From NCBI RefSeq assembly GCF_009650215.1, contig NZ_CP045851.1, forward strand, positions 2,011,001 through 2,075,000: a DNA stretch of 64,000 bases. Direction: 5' to 3'. Positions 28,590 through 38,084 of the stretch are shown here, in pieces. Source of the stretch: Actinomarinicola tropica. GTDB lineage: Bacteria; Actinomycetota; Acidimicrobiia; Acidimicrobiales; SKKL01. The position numbers were made by a program, and so were the translations under genes. Position 1 is the first letter of the stretch. Every line of letters starts with the position of its first letter. The notes beneath the pieces are model-generated. The model searched no databases, had not been told where the DNA came from, and was given only the letters and a program-made list of their open reading frames with translations.

Positions 28590-29198
28590 ATGGACCACGA
28601 TGCGGGTCCGCTGCGCATCGCCCTCACCGGCGGTCCCGGAGCGGGGAAGACGACGGCCGCCGACCTGTTCCGGCGGGAGATCGGCGACGAGGTCCTCCTC
28701 GTCCCCGAGTCGGCGACGATCCTCTTCCGAGGCGGGTTCCCCCGCGTCGACGACGCCGACGGCCAACGCTCGGCGCAGCGTGCGATCTTCTCGGTCCAGC
28801 GGAGCCTGGAGGACATCCAGGCCGCCGCCCACCCCGACCGCATCCTCCTCTGCGACCGGGGCACCGTCGACGGGGCCGCCTACTGGCCGGAGGGGGTCGA
28901 CGGCTTCTTCGCGTCGATGGGTTCCACGCACGACGACGAGCTGCGGCGCTACGACATCGTGCTCTTCTTCGAGACCGCGGCGATCGGCGGCGACGCCTGG
29001 GAGGGCGGCAACCGCTACCGCACGGAGTCGAACGAGGAGGCGGTCGAGCTCGATCGCCGCCTCCGTGACCTCTGGTCCCCCCACCCCGCGTTCCACCTCG
29101 TTCCCCACAACCCGTCGTTCCTCCGCAAGATCACGGTGGCCCTGTCGATCCTCGAGAGCGTGGCCGCGGACCACCGGCGGACCCGGCCGGCACGGTGA
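28590..29198 (+). CDS. AAA-28-type ATP-binding protein (kinase-like)
   Basis: 202 residues. The P-loop GGPGAGKTT is at about residue 14, followed by a lid-like ESATILFRGGFPR and a conserved LLCDRGTVDGAAYW segment, the pattern of the AAA_28/NadR-like kinase family related to thymidylate kinase. Its substrate is unknown. The stop overlaps the GTG of the downstream beta-CASP gene by four bases, so both are made from one transcript. A role near RNA metabolism is suggested only by that pairing. Confidence 0.82.
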   Translation: MDHDAGPLRIALTGGPGAGKTTAADLFRREIGDEVLLVPESATILFRGGFPRVDDADGQRSAQRAIFSVQRSLEDIQAAAHPDRILLCDRGTVDGAAYWPEGVDGFFASMGSTHDDELRRYDIVLFFETAAIGGDAWEGGNRYRTESNEEAVELDRRLRDLWSPHPAFHLVPHNPSFLRKITVALSILESVAADHRRTRPAR

Positions 29199-30586
29199 GC
29201 ACCGCGGCGCAGCTCCACTTCCTCGGCGGGGCGGGGACCGTGACGGGCAGCCGGTTCCTCGTCGAGTCCGACGGCGCCCGCGTCCTCGTCGACTGCGGTC
29301 TTTTCCAGGGGTTGAAGGTCCACCGCCTGCGGAACTGGGAGCCCTTCCCCGTCGACCCTGCAGGGATCGACGCGGTCGTGCTCACCCACGCCCACGTCGA
29401 CCACAGCGGCTACCTCCCGGCACTCGTCCGCGACGGCTTCCGCGGCCGCGTCCACGCCACCCCGGGCACGGTCGAGCTGGCGCGCATCGTCCTGCCCGAC
29501 TCCGGCCACCTCCAGGAGGAGGAGGCCCGCTACGCCAACCGCAAGGGCTTCTCGAAGCACCGGCCGGCGCTCCCCCTCTACACCGAAGCCGACGCCCGGG
29601 CCGCGCTCGAGCACCTCAGCCCCCTGGCCTTCGAGGACACCGTCGAGGTGGCGGAGGGCGTCCGGCTGCGCCTGTCCCCTGCCGGCCACATCCTCGGCTC
29701 CGCGGTCGCCCGCCTCGACCTCGGACCGGAGGATCGGCGGGTCACCTTCAGCGGCGACCTCGGGCGCCCGGCGCATCCGCTGCTGCGCTCCCCCGCACCG
29801 GTCGGACGCACCGACGTCCTCGTCATGGAGTCCACCTACGGCAACCGCCACCACGACGACAGCTCCGCCGTCGACGTGCTCGCCGACGCGATCAACCGCA
29901 CCGCAGCGCGCGGCGGCACCGTCGTCATCCCCGCCTTCGCCGTCGACCGCACCGAGGTCGTGCTCTTCCACCTCCGGGCCCTCGTCGAGGCCGGGACGAT
30001 CCCCCGGCTCCCGGTCTACATGGACTCCCCCATGGCGCTCGCCGCCCTCGGGGTCTACCGACGGGCGATCGCGTCGGACGGGGCCGACCTCGAGCCGGGG
30101 CTGGCCGACCACGGCGACCCGTTCGACACCGGTGACATCACCGAGGTCCACGACGTCGAGGAGTCGAAGGCCCTCGCCGGCGTCCACGGCCCGTGCATCA
30201 TCATCTCGGCGTCGGGCATGGCCACGGGCGGGCGGGTCGTCCACCACCTGGCCCGCCTCCTGCCGTCCCACCGCAACACCGTGCTGCTCGTCGGCTTCCA
30301 GGCGCCCGGCACCCGGGGGCGCAGCCTGGCCGACGGGGCCCGGACGGTCCGCATGCTCGGGCAGGACGTCCCGGTGCGTGCGGAGGTCGTGGAGGTGCCG
30401 GCCCTGTCCGTCCACGCCGACCAGGGCGAGCTGTGCGACTGGGCCGCCACCGCCGACCCGCCGCCGGAGGTGATCCACCTCGTGCACGGCGAACCGCCCG
30501 CCGCGGCCGAGCTGGCCCGCGCGATCGGACGTCACGTCGCCACCCGGGTCGAGGTCGCCGAGCTCGGCGCCCGCGTGCCCCTCTGA
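29195..30586 (+). CDS. Metallo-beta-lactamase fold RNA nuclease, beta-CASP type
   Basis: 463 residues, GTG start in a GTGA overlap. Zinc motifs are LTHAHVDHSG and later SGDLG and ESTYGNR; the beta-CASP/RMMBL part has SASGMATGGR and HVHGEP-like IHLVHGEPP. This architecture matches CPSF73/ysh1-like RNA endonucleases (YSH1 class) rather than RNase J. Bacterial members are probably RNA-processing enzymes with an unclear target. The gene is followed after 73 bases by a DEAD-box helicase, another RNA-acting protein. Confidence 0.9.
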   Translation: MSTAAQLHFLGGAGTVTGSRFLVESDGARVLVDCGLFQGLKVHRLRNWEPFPVDPAGIDAVVLTHAHVDHSGYLPALVRDGFRGRVHATPGTVELARIVLPDSGHLQEEEARYANRKGFSKHRPALPLYTEADARAALEHLSPLAFEDTVEVAEGVRLRLSPAGHILGSAVARLDLGPEDRRVTFSGDLGRPAHPLLRSPAPVGRTDVLVMESTYGNRHHDDSSAVDVLADAINRTAARGGTVVIPAFAVDRTEVVLFHLRALVEAGTIPRLPVYMDSPMALAALGVYRRAIASDGADLEPGLADHGDPFDTGDITEVHDVEESKALAGVHGPCIIISASGMATGGRVVHHLARLLPSHRNTVLLVGFQAPGTRGRSLADGARTVRMLGQDVPVRAEVVEVPALSVHADQGELCDWAATADPPPEVIHLVHGEPPAAAELARAIGRHVATRVEVAELGARVPL

Positions 30587-30659
30587 GCGCGCCCTCCTCC
30601 GAGGTGCAGGCCGCCGGCGCACGGCGTATCGTGCGCAGCCCCCCTGCTGCTGGAGCGAC

Positions 30660-32339
30660 GTGACCGATCCCCACCCCTCGACCGACGTGACCTTCGCCGA
30701 CCTCGGCCTGCGCACGACGCTGCTCGACGCCCTCGCCGAGCTCGGCTACGAGGAGCCGACCCCGATCCAGACCGAGGCCATCCCGGTCCTCCTCCAGGGC
30801 CGCGACCTGCTCGGCGGCGCCGCCACCGGCACCGGCAAGACCGCCGCGTTCGCGCTGCCGCTCCTCGAGCGGCTGCCCTCCGCCGGCGGCCCGATCCGCA
30901 CCGTCGCCCTCGTCCTCGTCCCCACCCGCGAGCTGGCGATCCAGGTCGCGGAGGCCGTCTACCGGTACGGGCGCCACCTCGGCGCCCAGGTCCTCCCGGT
31001 CTACGGCGGCCAGCCGATCGGCCGCCAGCTCGCGGCGCTCAACCGGGGCATGCACGTCGTCGTCGCCACCCCCGGCCGCGCCCTCGACCACCTCGAGCGC
31101 GGCTCCCTCCCGCTCGACGACGTCGAGGTCGTCGTCCTCGACGAGGCCGACGAGATGCTCGACATGGGCTTCGCCGACGAGATCGAGGCGATCCTCGCGG
31201 CGACGCCGAGCGACCGCCAGACCGTGCTGTTCTCCGCGACCCTTCCCCCACGCATCGCGTCGATCGCCGACCGCCACCTCCGTGACCCGGTCCGCATCCA
31301 GATCGACGCCACCCCGGGCGACGGCGACGGCGACGCGCTGGTCGAGGAGCGGGCCTACGTCGTGCACCGGGCGCACAAGGCCGCCGCGCTCGGTCGGGTG
31401 CTCGACGTCGAGGCGCCCACGGCGGCGATCGTCTTCTGCCGCACCCGCACCGAGGTCGACGAGCTGACCGAGACGCTGAACGCGCGCGGCTACCGCGCCG
31501 AGGCGCTCCACGGCGGCATGGACCAGGTGCAGCGCGACCGTGTGATGGGCCGCCTCCGCGCCGGCACCGTCGAGCTCGTGGTCGCCACCGACGTCGCAGC
31601 ACGAGGGCTCGACATCGACCAGCTCACCCACGTCGTCAACTACGACGTGCCGTCCTCCCCGGAGTCCTACGTGCACCGGATCGGACGTGTGGGTCGCGCC
31701 GGGCGCGACGGCATCGCCCTCACGCTCGCCGAGCCGCGCGAGCTCCGCATGCTCGAGAACATCGAGCGTCGGACGCGGCGGCGGATCGCCCGGGCCAAGG
31801 TGCCGACCGTCGCCGACCTGCGGGCCCGCCAGATCGACGCCACGGTCGCCGCCGTCCAGGTGCGGCTGGAGGACGACGACGAGCTCGAGCGCTTCCGCAG
31901 CGTGCTCGATCGGCTGGCGGAGGAGCACGACCTCGACGCGGTGGCACTCGCTGCGGTCGCGCTCGTCCACGAGGCCAGCGGCGCCACCGACGACGACGTC
32001 GAGATCCCCGAGGTCGCCGAGCGACCCCGACGAGCCGACCGGGGCGAGCGGCGGGACCGCCCCACCGGGCTGCGGCGGGCCCCTGCGGACGGCGGAACGA
32101 TGGCCAGCCTCTACGTCGGCGTGGGTCGGGGCGCCGGCGTCCGTCCCGGCGACCTCGTCGGTGCGATCGCCGGCGAGACCCGGCTCTCTGGTCGCGACAT
32201 CGGCGCGATCAGGATCACCGAGCGCTTCTCGCTCGTCGAGGTGCCGGCCGATGCCGCCGACGAGGTGATCGCCGCCCTCGGGCGCACCACGATCCGGGGC
32301 CGGAAGGCCTCGGTGCGCCGCGACCGCGACCGCAGCTGA
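30660..32339 (+). CDS. deaD: DEAD-box RNA helicase, DeaD/DbpA type
   Basis: 559 residues, GTG at 30660 with GGAG just upstream. All helicase motifs are visible: Q-motif TPIQTEAIP, ATGTGKTAAF, PTRELAIQ, DEADEMLDMGF, SAT, VARGLDIDQ and HRIGRVGRAGRDG. The C-terminal 75 residues (ASLYVGVGRGAGVRPGDLVG and on) form a DbpA-type RNA-binding domain that targets structured RNA. It probably remodels rRNA or mRNA, often under cold stress. The stop is only 3 bases from the convergent diguanylate cyclase gene. Confidence 0.93.
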   Translation: MTDPHPSTDVTFADLGLRTTLLDALAELGYEEPTPIQTEAIPVLLQGRDLLGGAATGTGKTAAFALPLLERLPSAGGPIRTVALVLVPTRELAIQVAEAVYRYGRHLGAQVLPVYGGQPIGRQLAALNRGMHVVVATPGRALDHLERGSLPLDDVEVVVLDEADEMLDMGFADEIEAILAATPSDRQTVLFSATLPPRIASIADRHLRDPVRIQIDATPGDGDGDALVEERAYVVHRAHKAAALGRVLDVEAPTAAIVFCRTRTEVDELTETLNARGYRAEALHGGMDQVQRDRVMGRLRAGTVELVVATDVAARGLDIDQLTHVVNYDVPSSPESYVHRIGRVGRAGRDGIALTLAEPRELRMLENIERRTRRRIARAKVPTVADLRARQIDATVAAVQVRLEDDDELERFRSVLDRLAEEHDLDAVALAAVALVHEASGATDDDVEIPEVAERPRRADRGERRDRPTGLRRAPADGGTMASLYVGVGRGAGVRPGDLVGAIAGETRLSGRDIGAIRITERFSLVEVPADAADEVIAALGRTTIRGRKASVRRDRDRS

Positions 32340-32342
32340 CGG

Positions 32343-33677
32343 TCATCCCCCGTCGACACCGTCCAGGTGGAGGCGGTTGCCGCCTCGGCGCTTCGCCTCG
32401 TAGGACGCAGCGTCGGCGGCCCGGATCAGCGCGTCGGCGCCGGTGCGGGTGCCGGGCGACGAGATCGAGCCGCCGATCGAGACGCTGAGCTCGACCGACG
32501 CACCGGGCACCTCGACCGGGGCATCGAGCGCCTGCAGGATTCGTTCGGCCACGGCACGCGCCGACGCCTCGTCGCCTCGCAGGAGGACGGTGAACTCGTC
32601 ACCGCCCATGCGGGCCAGCATGTCGCCGGGGCGGAGGGCGGCGTGGAAGCGGCGGGCGACCTCGACGAGCACGTCGTCACCGACGGCGTGGCCGTAGGTG
32701 TCGTTCACCCGCTTGAAGCCGTCGAGGTCGCAGAAGAGCACCACGGCCGGCGCCGGCCCCTCGACCGCCTCGGCGAGACGGCGTGAGAACACCCGGCGCG
32801 TCACCGCGCCGGTGAGCTCGTCGTGGCTGGCCATCCGGGCGAGCTGCTGGTGCTCGGCGTGCCGCACGAGGGCCAGCTCCACGTAGCGGAGCGAGCGGGT
32901 GACGACGAAGTCGTGGGCGGTGACCGGCTCGGCATCGACCGGTCGCCACACGCTGACCACCGCCCGACGGGCGACCGAGTCCCCGCCCACGGGGATGACC
33001 CACACGCCGGCGATGCCCTCGGCCCGACCGGCGGCGGCCGCGGCGTCCGGGAAGGCGTCGAGGCCGAGGTAGCGGGGCTCGCCGTCCTGGGCGACGTCGA
33101 GCCACGGCGGGTCGTCCACGTCGAGGAGGGCCTGGGGCACCCCCGCGGCGCTGCACCTCGGCTGCTCGGTGTCGAGACCGTGGTGGACGGCGGCGCCGAC
33201 GGCCTCGAGGCCCGTCGAGATGCTGCGCGCCAGGTGCTCGAGGACGGTCGGGAGGGGTTCGTCCGCGAGCAGCGCAGCCATGAACTCGTCGAGGTGGTGG
33301 TGGGTGTCCCACGGGAGGAAGTAGAAGGTGAAGCCCTCGACGTCGGGGTCGTCGAGCATCGGCACGGCACCGATCGCCTGCCACGTGAGCGATCCGTCGA
33401 ACCGGTAGATCGCGTAGGGGACGGGGACGCCGATGCCGATCTCGTCGGCCCGGTTCAGGTCGGCGATCGACTGCACGGCCGCCTCGACCTGGTCGGGTGG
33501 GATGAACTCGACGACGTTGCGACCCGTCACCCCGAGCCTGTCGGCGCCGAACTCGGCGTCCGACGACCCGCCCGCCCAGCGGATCGTCCCGTCCGGACCG
33601 ACGAGCATCACCGGGATCGAGAGCGTCTCGAACATCCGACGCAGCGTGCGGTCCGAAGGACGGGGGAGGTCGGTCAC
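32343..33677 (-). CDS. PAS-GGDEF diguanylate cyclase
   Basis: 444 residues, GTG start overlapping the DUF1385 stop (GTGA). A PAS domain (about 12-120, LSIPVMLVGPDGTIRWAGG) is followed by a GAF-like region (about 140-270) and a GGDEF domain (about 285-440). The active site GGDEF is intact, and RPGD five residues upstream is the product-inhibition I-site. No EAL domain is fused, so it should only make c-di-GMP. With the PAS-GGDEF-EAL gene near 9.5 kb, the window encodes two c-di-GMP enzymes. No membrane helix is present. Confidence 0.93.
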   Translation of the reverse strand: MTDLPRPSDRTLRRMFETLSIPVMLVGPDGTIRWAGGSSDAEFGADRLGVTGRNVVEFIPPDQVEAAVQSIADLNRADEIGIGVPVPYAIYRFDGSLTWQAIGAVPMLDDPDVEGFTFYFLPWDTHHHLDEFMAALLADEPLPTVLEHLARSISTGLEAVGAAVHHGLDTEQPRCSAAGVPQALLDVDDPPWLDVAQDGEPRYLGLDAFPDAAAAAGRAEGIAGVWVIPVGGDSVARRAVVSVWRPVDAEPVTAHDFVVTRSLRYVELALVRHAEHQQLARMASHDELTGAVTRRVFSRRLAEAVEGPAPAVVLFCDLDGFKRVNDTYGHAVGDDVLVEVARRFHAALRPGDMLARMGGDEFTVLLRGDEASARAVAERILQALDAPVEVPGASVELSVSIGGSISSPGTRTGADALIRAADAASYEAKRRGGNRLHLDGVDGG

Positions 33678-34618
33678 CCGGCTGGATCTGCGGTCACGGG
33701 TGCGGCGGGCAGCGCGGCGCGCAGCGCGACGAGCGCCACCTCGAGCTGGCCGTCGTCGGGCTCAGCGGTGGTGAGCGCCTGGAGCCACATGCCCGGACGG
33801 GTGAGCAGCCGACCCCACCGGCGGTCGGTGTGGCGGCCGGCCACGCGGATCACCTCGTAGGCGACGCCCGCGACGACCGGGATGGCGAGGAGGCGGGCCG
33901 CGAGCATGGCCGGGCCCTCGGGCCACACGACGTTGGTCACCGTGTGCATCGCCGCCGACAGCACCGCGACGTCGAGCATGAACGTGGTGCCGCACCGCTC
34001 GTGCCGGGTGGTGAAGCGGGACGCGGTCCGGACGTCGAGCGGGCCGTCGCCCTCGTAGGCGGACACCGCCTTGTGCTCCGCACCGTGGTAGCCGAACGTC
34101 CGCAGCACCATCGGATGGCGGCGCACGCTCGCGATGTAGGCCACCAGGAGGACGACGCCGAGGAGGCCCTCCACGACGGTGCGTCCGACGGGCCCGACCG
34201 CGGGCACCGTCCACGACGCCACGACGGCAGGCAGCGCCGTGAAGACCGCGAAGGCGGCCACGACGGCGAGCAGCGCGCCGACGAGCGACCCCGCGGTGGC
34301 GCGGGGCGTCCGGCGCTCCGGATCGGCGATCGTCGCCGACCACTGGAGGGCCCGCATGCCGACGTGGACCGACTCGACCAGGGCGACGACGCCGCGCACG
34401 AGCGGCACCCCGCCGACCCTGACCGACCACGCCGGGACGTGCTCGATGCGCAGCGCGATCGACCCGTCGGGCTGGCGCGCCGCCATCGCCACGCGGTCCG
34501 GCCCGCGCATCAGCACGCCCTCGACGAGGGCCTGACCACCCACGGCGAGGCCGCGAGCGACCTCACCGTCGACGACCGACGGCGTGGCGGTGGTGGAGGG
34601 CACGTGCGTGGAGCTCAT
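33674..34618 (-). CDS. DUF1385 membrane protein (YqhQ-like)
   Basis: 314 residues. The start of the DUF1385 domain is plain: GGQALVEGVLMRGPDRVAMA, then VPLVRGVVALVES. The domain has four to five hydrophobic helices, the conserved TFGYHGAEHKAVSAYE and HERCGTTFMLDVAV. Related proteins are widely conserved in Gram-positive bacteria, next to the prmC/prfA region, without a firm function. Here it is encoded directly upstream of a diguanylate cyclase with overlapping codons. Conserved His, Cys and Glu suggest metal binding or enzyme activity in the membrane. Confidence 0.88.
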   Translation of the reverse strand: MSSTHVPSTTATPSVVDGEVARGLAVGGQALVEGVLMRGPDRVAMAARQPDGSIALRIEHVPAWSVRVGGVPLVRGVVALVESVHVGMRALQWSATIADPERRTPRATAGSLVGALLAVVAAFAVFTALPAVVASWTVPAVGPVGRTVVEGLLGVVLLVAYIASVRRHPMVLRTFGYHGAEHKAVSAYEGDGPLDVRTASRFTTRHERCGTTFMLDVAVLSAAMHTVTNVVWPEGPAMLAARLLAIPVVAGVAYEVIRVAGRHTDRRWGRLLTRPGMWLQALTTAEPDDGQLEVALVALRAALPAAPVTADPAG

Positions 34619-34667
34619 CGGTACTTGGATCGGCCGCGACGGGGGCGCGCTTGATGGCTCGGCGGAA

Positions 34668-34862
34668 CTAGTCCTCGACCGTGATCGCGAACTCCGGACA
34701 GTTGTCCGCGGCGAGGCGGGCCTGCTCCTCCATCCCGGCGGGCACCTCCCCGTCGACCTTGAGCACGGCGTAGCCCTCGTCGTCGCTGTCGAACAGGTCG
34801 GGGGCGAGGGTGTAGCAGCGGCCGTGGCCCTGGCAGGCCTCGGAGTCGAGCGTGATGCGCAT
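34668..34862 (-). CDS. 3Fe-4S-type ferredoxin, P450 partner
   Basis: 64 residues, too short for many gene finders. The ATG at 34862 shares one base with the P450 stop (TGATG). Pattern: ACQGHGRC (Cys-x5-Cys) near the N-terminus and NCP near the C-terminus, as in the small 3Fe-4S ferredoxins that pair with actinobacterial P450 enzymes (HGxC variant). The fold is completed by APDLFDSDDEGYA. It should deliver electrons from a ferredoxin reductase to the P450 encoded immediately upstream. Confidence 0.93.
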   Translation of the reverse strand: MRITLDSEACQGHGRCYTLAPDLFDSDDEGYAVLKVDGEVPAGMEEQARLAADNCPEFAITVED

Positions 34863-36118
34863 CAGCGGACCTCGGTGGTGGAGTGGGGCACGGTGGCCAG
34901 GATACGGACGGGGAGCTCGCGGGGCCCGCGCACCTGACCGGCGGACCAGCGGACCTGCTCGGGATCGTCCACGGCCAGCTCGAAGTCGGGGATGCGCCGC
35001 AGCCACTCCTCGAGACCCACGCGCAGCTCCATCCGGGCCAGGTTCGACCCGATGCAGCGGTGGATGCCGACCCCGAAGGCGAGGTGGCGGTTCCGCTGGC
35101 GGTCGATGACGACCTCGTGCGGGTCCTCGAAGACCTCGGGATCGAGGTTGGCGGCGGGGAACGGCAGCAGCACCCAGTCACGGGCGTTCACCGGGCAGCC
35201 GCCGATCTCGGTGTCCTCGGCGACGATGCGCGCCATCGTCACCGGTGCGTAGGCCCGGAGGAGCTCCTCGATCGCGAACACCATGACGTCGGGGTCCTCG
35301 ACGAGGCGCCGCCGGTCGTCGGGGTGCTGGGCGAGGTGCCACAGGCTGGCACCGATCGCCGACCACGTGGTGTCGATGCCGGCGATGATGAGGAGGCCGA
35401 TCGTGCCGGTGATGTGGTCGTCGCTCAGCGGCTGGCCGTCGAGGTCGGCGGCGAGCAGGTGGTCCACGAGGTCCTGGGGCTCCTCGCGCGGCGCGGCGCG
35501 GCGGGCCTCCACCACCTGGGTCAGGTAGTGGTCGAGGGTGTCCTCGTAGGCGATCTGCTCCTGCTCGGCCGACCCCGGCGCCTCGATGATCCGGTGGATG
35601 AACGTCCGGAACTTGTCGCCGTCCTCCCGGGGGACGCCGAGCATGTCGGCGATGACCCTGACCGGGATGTGCTGGGTGTACTCCACGGCGGCATCGACCA
35701 CGTCGCGCCCGTCGGCGAGCAACTCGTCGAGCAGCTCGCGGCAGGTGGCCCGCGCCGTCTCCTCCCAGCGGTCGATCTCCTTGGGCGCGAACGCCGGGAG
35801 GAGGAGCCGTCGCGCCGCCTGGTGGAAGGGCGGGTCGGAGGTGATCGGCGGTGCGTAGCCGATCGGTGCCAGGTCGACGGGCTTGTAGTCGTTGACGATG
35901 ACGCCCTCGGAGCTGAAGTGCTCGGTGTCGCGGGCGACGGCCACGACGTCCTCGTGGCGGACGGGCAGCCAGGTGCCCCCGAACCGCTCGGAGTGGGCGA
36001 CGGGGCAGCGCGAGCGCAGATCGGCCCAGATCTCCGGCGCGTTCTGCGCGTACTCGGAGGTGGTGTGGTCGAAGTCGGTCGCCCAGTCGTCGACGGGCGG
36101 TCGGGCTGTGTCGGTCAT
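34862..36118 (-). CDS. Cytochrome P450 monooxygenase
   Basis: 418 residues, ATG at 36118 with GAGGGGA upstream. The I-helix oxygen motif is AGIDTT, the ExxR is EELLR, and the heme loop is FGVGIHRCIGSNLAR with the axial Cys near residue 355. It is a soluble class I bacterial P450, probably in the CYP107/CYP125-like region of actinobacterial families, but the subfamily cannot be judged by eye. It forms a two-gene operon with the ferredoxin. Substrate unknown. A palindrome overlapping its likely -10 box suggests a TetR-type repressor. Confidence 0.94.
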   Translation of the reverse strand: MTDTARPPVDDWATDFDHTTSEYAQNAPEIWADLRSRCPVAHSERFGGTWLPVRHEDVVAVARDTEHFSSEGVIVNDYKPVDLAPIGYAPPITSDPPFHQAARRLLLPAFAPKEIDRWEETARATCRELLDELLADGRDVVDAAVEYTQHIPVRVIADMLGVPREDGDKFRTFIHRIIEAPGSAEQEQIAYEDTLDHYLTQVVEARRAAPREEPQDLVDHLLAADLDGQPLSDDHITGTIGLLIIAGIDTTWSAIGASLWHLAQHPDDRRRLVEDPDVMVFAIEELLRAYAPVTMARIVAEDTEIGGCPVNARDWVLLPFPAANLDPEVFEDPHEVVIDRQRNRHLAFGVGIHRCIGSNLARMELRVGLEEWLRRIPDFELAVDDPEQVRWSAGQVRGPRELPVRILATVPHSTTEVR

Positions 36119-36161
36119 CGTCGTCCCCTCGTGGATGTGCCGGGCTGGCGGCCCGCCCGGG

Positions 36162-36174
36162 ACTCTACGCCGTA
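36162..36174 (-). promoter_or_regulatory. Putative P450 promoter with overlapping operator
   Basis: TAGAGT on the minus strand (36162-36167) would be a -10 box about 45 bases before the P450 start. The short palindrome TACGCCGTA (36166-36174) overlaps its upstream edge, a placement typical of a repressor operator. The same 114-base gap carries the divergent RNB gene promoter. Confidence 0.3.
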
Positions 36175-36232
36175 CACCAGAGGTGGTGGACGCGCATCTC
36201 GACCGACCGGCGGCGCCGGGTAGAACGGAGCG

Positions 36233-37654
36233 ATGGTCATCCACCGCCTCCGGGCCCCTGCCGTCCCGGCACCGGTCGACTTCGACGCGCTGCGCGCCGA
36301 GCTCGACGTGCCCGGCCCGTTCCCGCCCGAGGTGCTGGAGGAGGCAGCCCGTGCGGCGGCCTCGCCGCTCGGCGGCGCCCGGCGCGACGCCCGGTCGCTC
36401 GAGCTCGTCACCGTCGATCCGCCCGGCGCCCGCGACCTCGACCAGGCCGTCGCCGTCACGGCCCGGCCGGGCGGGTGGCGCGTCTCCTACGCCATCGCCG
36501 ACGTCGCTGCCGTCGTCGTGCCCGGAGGTCCGGTCGACCGTGAGGCGTGGCGCCGCACCCAGACCCACTACGCCCCGGACCGCACGACGCCCCTCCACCC
36601 GCCGGTGCTCAGCGAGGGGTCGGCCTCGCTCCTGCCCGATCAGGACCGCGCTGCGGTGCTCTGGACGATCGACGTCGACGACGACGGCCGCACCCGCTCG
36701 GTCGAGGTCGAGCGGGCCACCGTGCGGAGCAGGGCCCAGCTCACCTACGCCGAGGTCCAGCAGGCCCTCGATCGCGGCGAGGCACCGGGCGTGCTGCGCG
36801 CGCTGCCCGAGCTCGGCGCCGCGCTGCTCGCCGACGCCCGCCGTCGCGACGCCATCGACCTCGGGCTCCCCGAGCAGGAGGTCGTCCCCGACCGCGGCGA
36901 CCACTGGACGATCCGGCTGCGCGCCGACCTGCCAGTCGAGATCTGGAACGCCCAGATCTCGCTCCTCACCGGCCGCGCCGCGGCGCAGATCATGCTGGAC
37001 GGCGGGGCCGGCGTCCTGCGCACGCTGCCCTCCCCCGACCCGCAGCGGTTCCCGCGCTTCGTCGAGGCCGCCCGGGGCCTCGGGATCCCGTGGGCCGACG
37101 CGGAGCACCCCGGCGACGTCCTCGCTCGTCTCGACACGTCGCGTCCGCGCCACGCCGCGCTCGCCGAGCTCGCCGCAGAGCTCCTCCGCGGTGCGGGCTA
37201 CACGGCAGTCGACGGGAGCCCGCTCGACGATCCCGGTCACGCCGGCGTCGGCGCGCCCTACGCCCACGTCACCGCGCCCCTGCGTCGCCTCGTCGACCGC
37301 ATCGCCACCGAGGCCTGTCTGGCGCACGTCGCCGGGACCGTGCTGCCCGAGTGGGTGCTGGCGGCCATCGGCGAGCTGCCGGCCACGATGACGGCGGGCG
37401 ACCAACGGGCGCGGGCGCTCGACCGGGCGTGCATCGACGTGGTCGAGGCGTTCGTCCTCGCCGACCGCGTCGGCGAGACGTTCCCCGCTGCGGTGCTCGA
37501 GAGTTGGGACGACGGCGGCAACATCGCGATCGACGACCCGGCGATCCGCGCCCGCTGCGACGGGGCCGACCTGCCCCTCGGTGGTGAGGTCGTGGCCCGG
37601 TGCACGCGCGCCGACGTCGCCGAGCGCGTCGTGCGGTTCGAGCGGGTCAGCTGA
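36233..37654 (+). CDS. RNB-domain ribonuclease (RNase II/R-like)
   Basis: 473 residues, shorter than RNase II or R. It lacks clear N-terminal cold-shock domains and a C-terminal S1 domain but keeps the RNB core. The catalytic cluster is VDPPGARDLDQAVAV, where the fourth Asp of the usual DxxxxxDxDD motif is Gln, a form often seen in actinobacterial members; the key aspartates remain. Later RNB motifs SLLPDQDRAA and YAHVTAPLRR are present. Expected to be a 3'-5' exoribonuclease. Its last 8 bases overlap the convergent HIT gene. Confidence 0.88.
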   Translation: MVIHRLRAPAVPAPVDFDALRAELDVPGPFPPEVLEEAARAAASPLGGARRDARSLELVTVDPPGARDLDQAVAVTARPGGWRVSYAIADVAAVVVPGGPVDREAWRRTQTHYAPDRTTPLHPPVLSEGSASLLPDQDRAAVLWTIDVDDDGRTRSVEVERATVRSRAQLTYAEVQQALDRGEAPGVLRALPELGAALLADARRRDAIDLGLPEQEVVPDRGDHWTIRLRADLPVEIWNAQISLLTGRAAAQIMLDGGAGVLRTLPSPDPQRFPRFVEAARGLGIPWADAEHPGDVLARLDTSRPRHAALAELAAELLRGAGYTAVDGSPLDDPGHAGVGAPYAHVTAPLRRLVDRIATEACLAHVAGTVLPEWVLAAIGELPATMTAGDQRARALDRACIDVVEAFVLADRVGETFPAAVLESWDDGGNIAIDDPAIRARCDGADLPLGGEVVARCTRADVAERVVRFERVS

Positions 37655-38084
37655 GGTCGGCGGCGAGGGCCTCCCGGATGCCCGCCGCCACCCCCGCCGC
37701 GTGCTCCGCACCCTCGTAGGGGTGGCGGGGGCCGAGCCAGAACCGCAGACCGTCCCGCCGGCGTCGGGGGATGACGTGCTGGTGCAGGTGGGGGACGCTC
37801 TGGCTCACGACGTTGTTGACGATGAGGAGCGAGCCGTCCGCCCCCGTCGCACGCTCGACGGCCCGCTGCACCTGCTGGGTCGTGACGGCCAGCTCGGCCG
37901 CGTACGGGGCCGGCAGCTCGTCGAAGGTGACGACGTGCGTGGTCGGCACGACGAGCACGTGGCCGTGGAACAGCGGCTTCACGTCGAGGAACGCGACGAA
38001 CCGCTCGGTGCGCAGGACCTCGTGCGCCGGTGCCTCGCCGGCGACGATGGCGCAGAACGCGCACGGCTGGTCGCGCCCGGTCAT
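37647..38084 (-). CDS. HIT family nucleotide hydrolase
   Basis: 145 residues, ATG at 38084 in an ATGA overlap with the upstream serine-hydrolase stop. The histidine triad is PHLHQHVIPR. N-terminal CAFCAIV resembles the zinc-type CxxC of HINT/Fhit-like proteins. HIT enzymes cleave nucleotide phosphoramidates, dinucleoside polyphosphates or adenylylated lysine. No firm physiological partner is seen. Third gene of an operon after the glycoside hydrolase remnant and the serine hydrolase. Confidence 0.93.
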   Translation of the reverse strand: MTGRDQPCAFCAIVAGEAPAHEVLRTERFVAFLDVKPLFHGHVLVVPTTHVVTFDELPAPYAAELAVTTQQVQRAVERATGADGSLLIVNNVVSQSVPHLHQHVIPRRRRDGLRFWLGPRHPYEGAEHAAGVAAGIREALAADLS

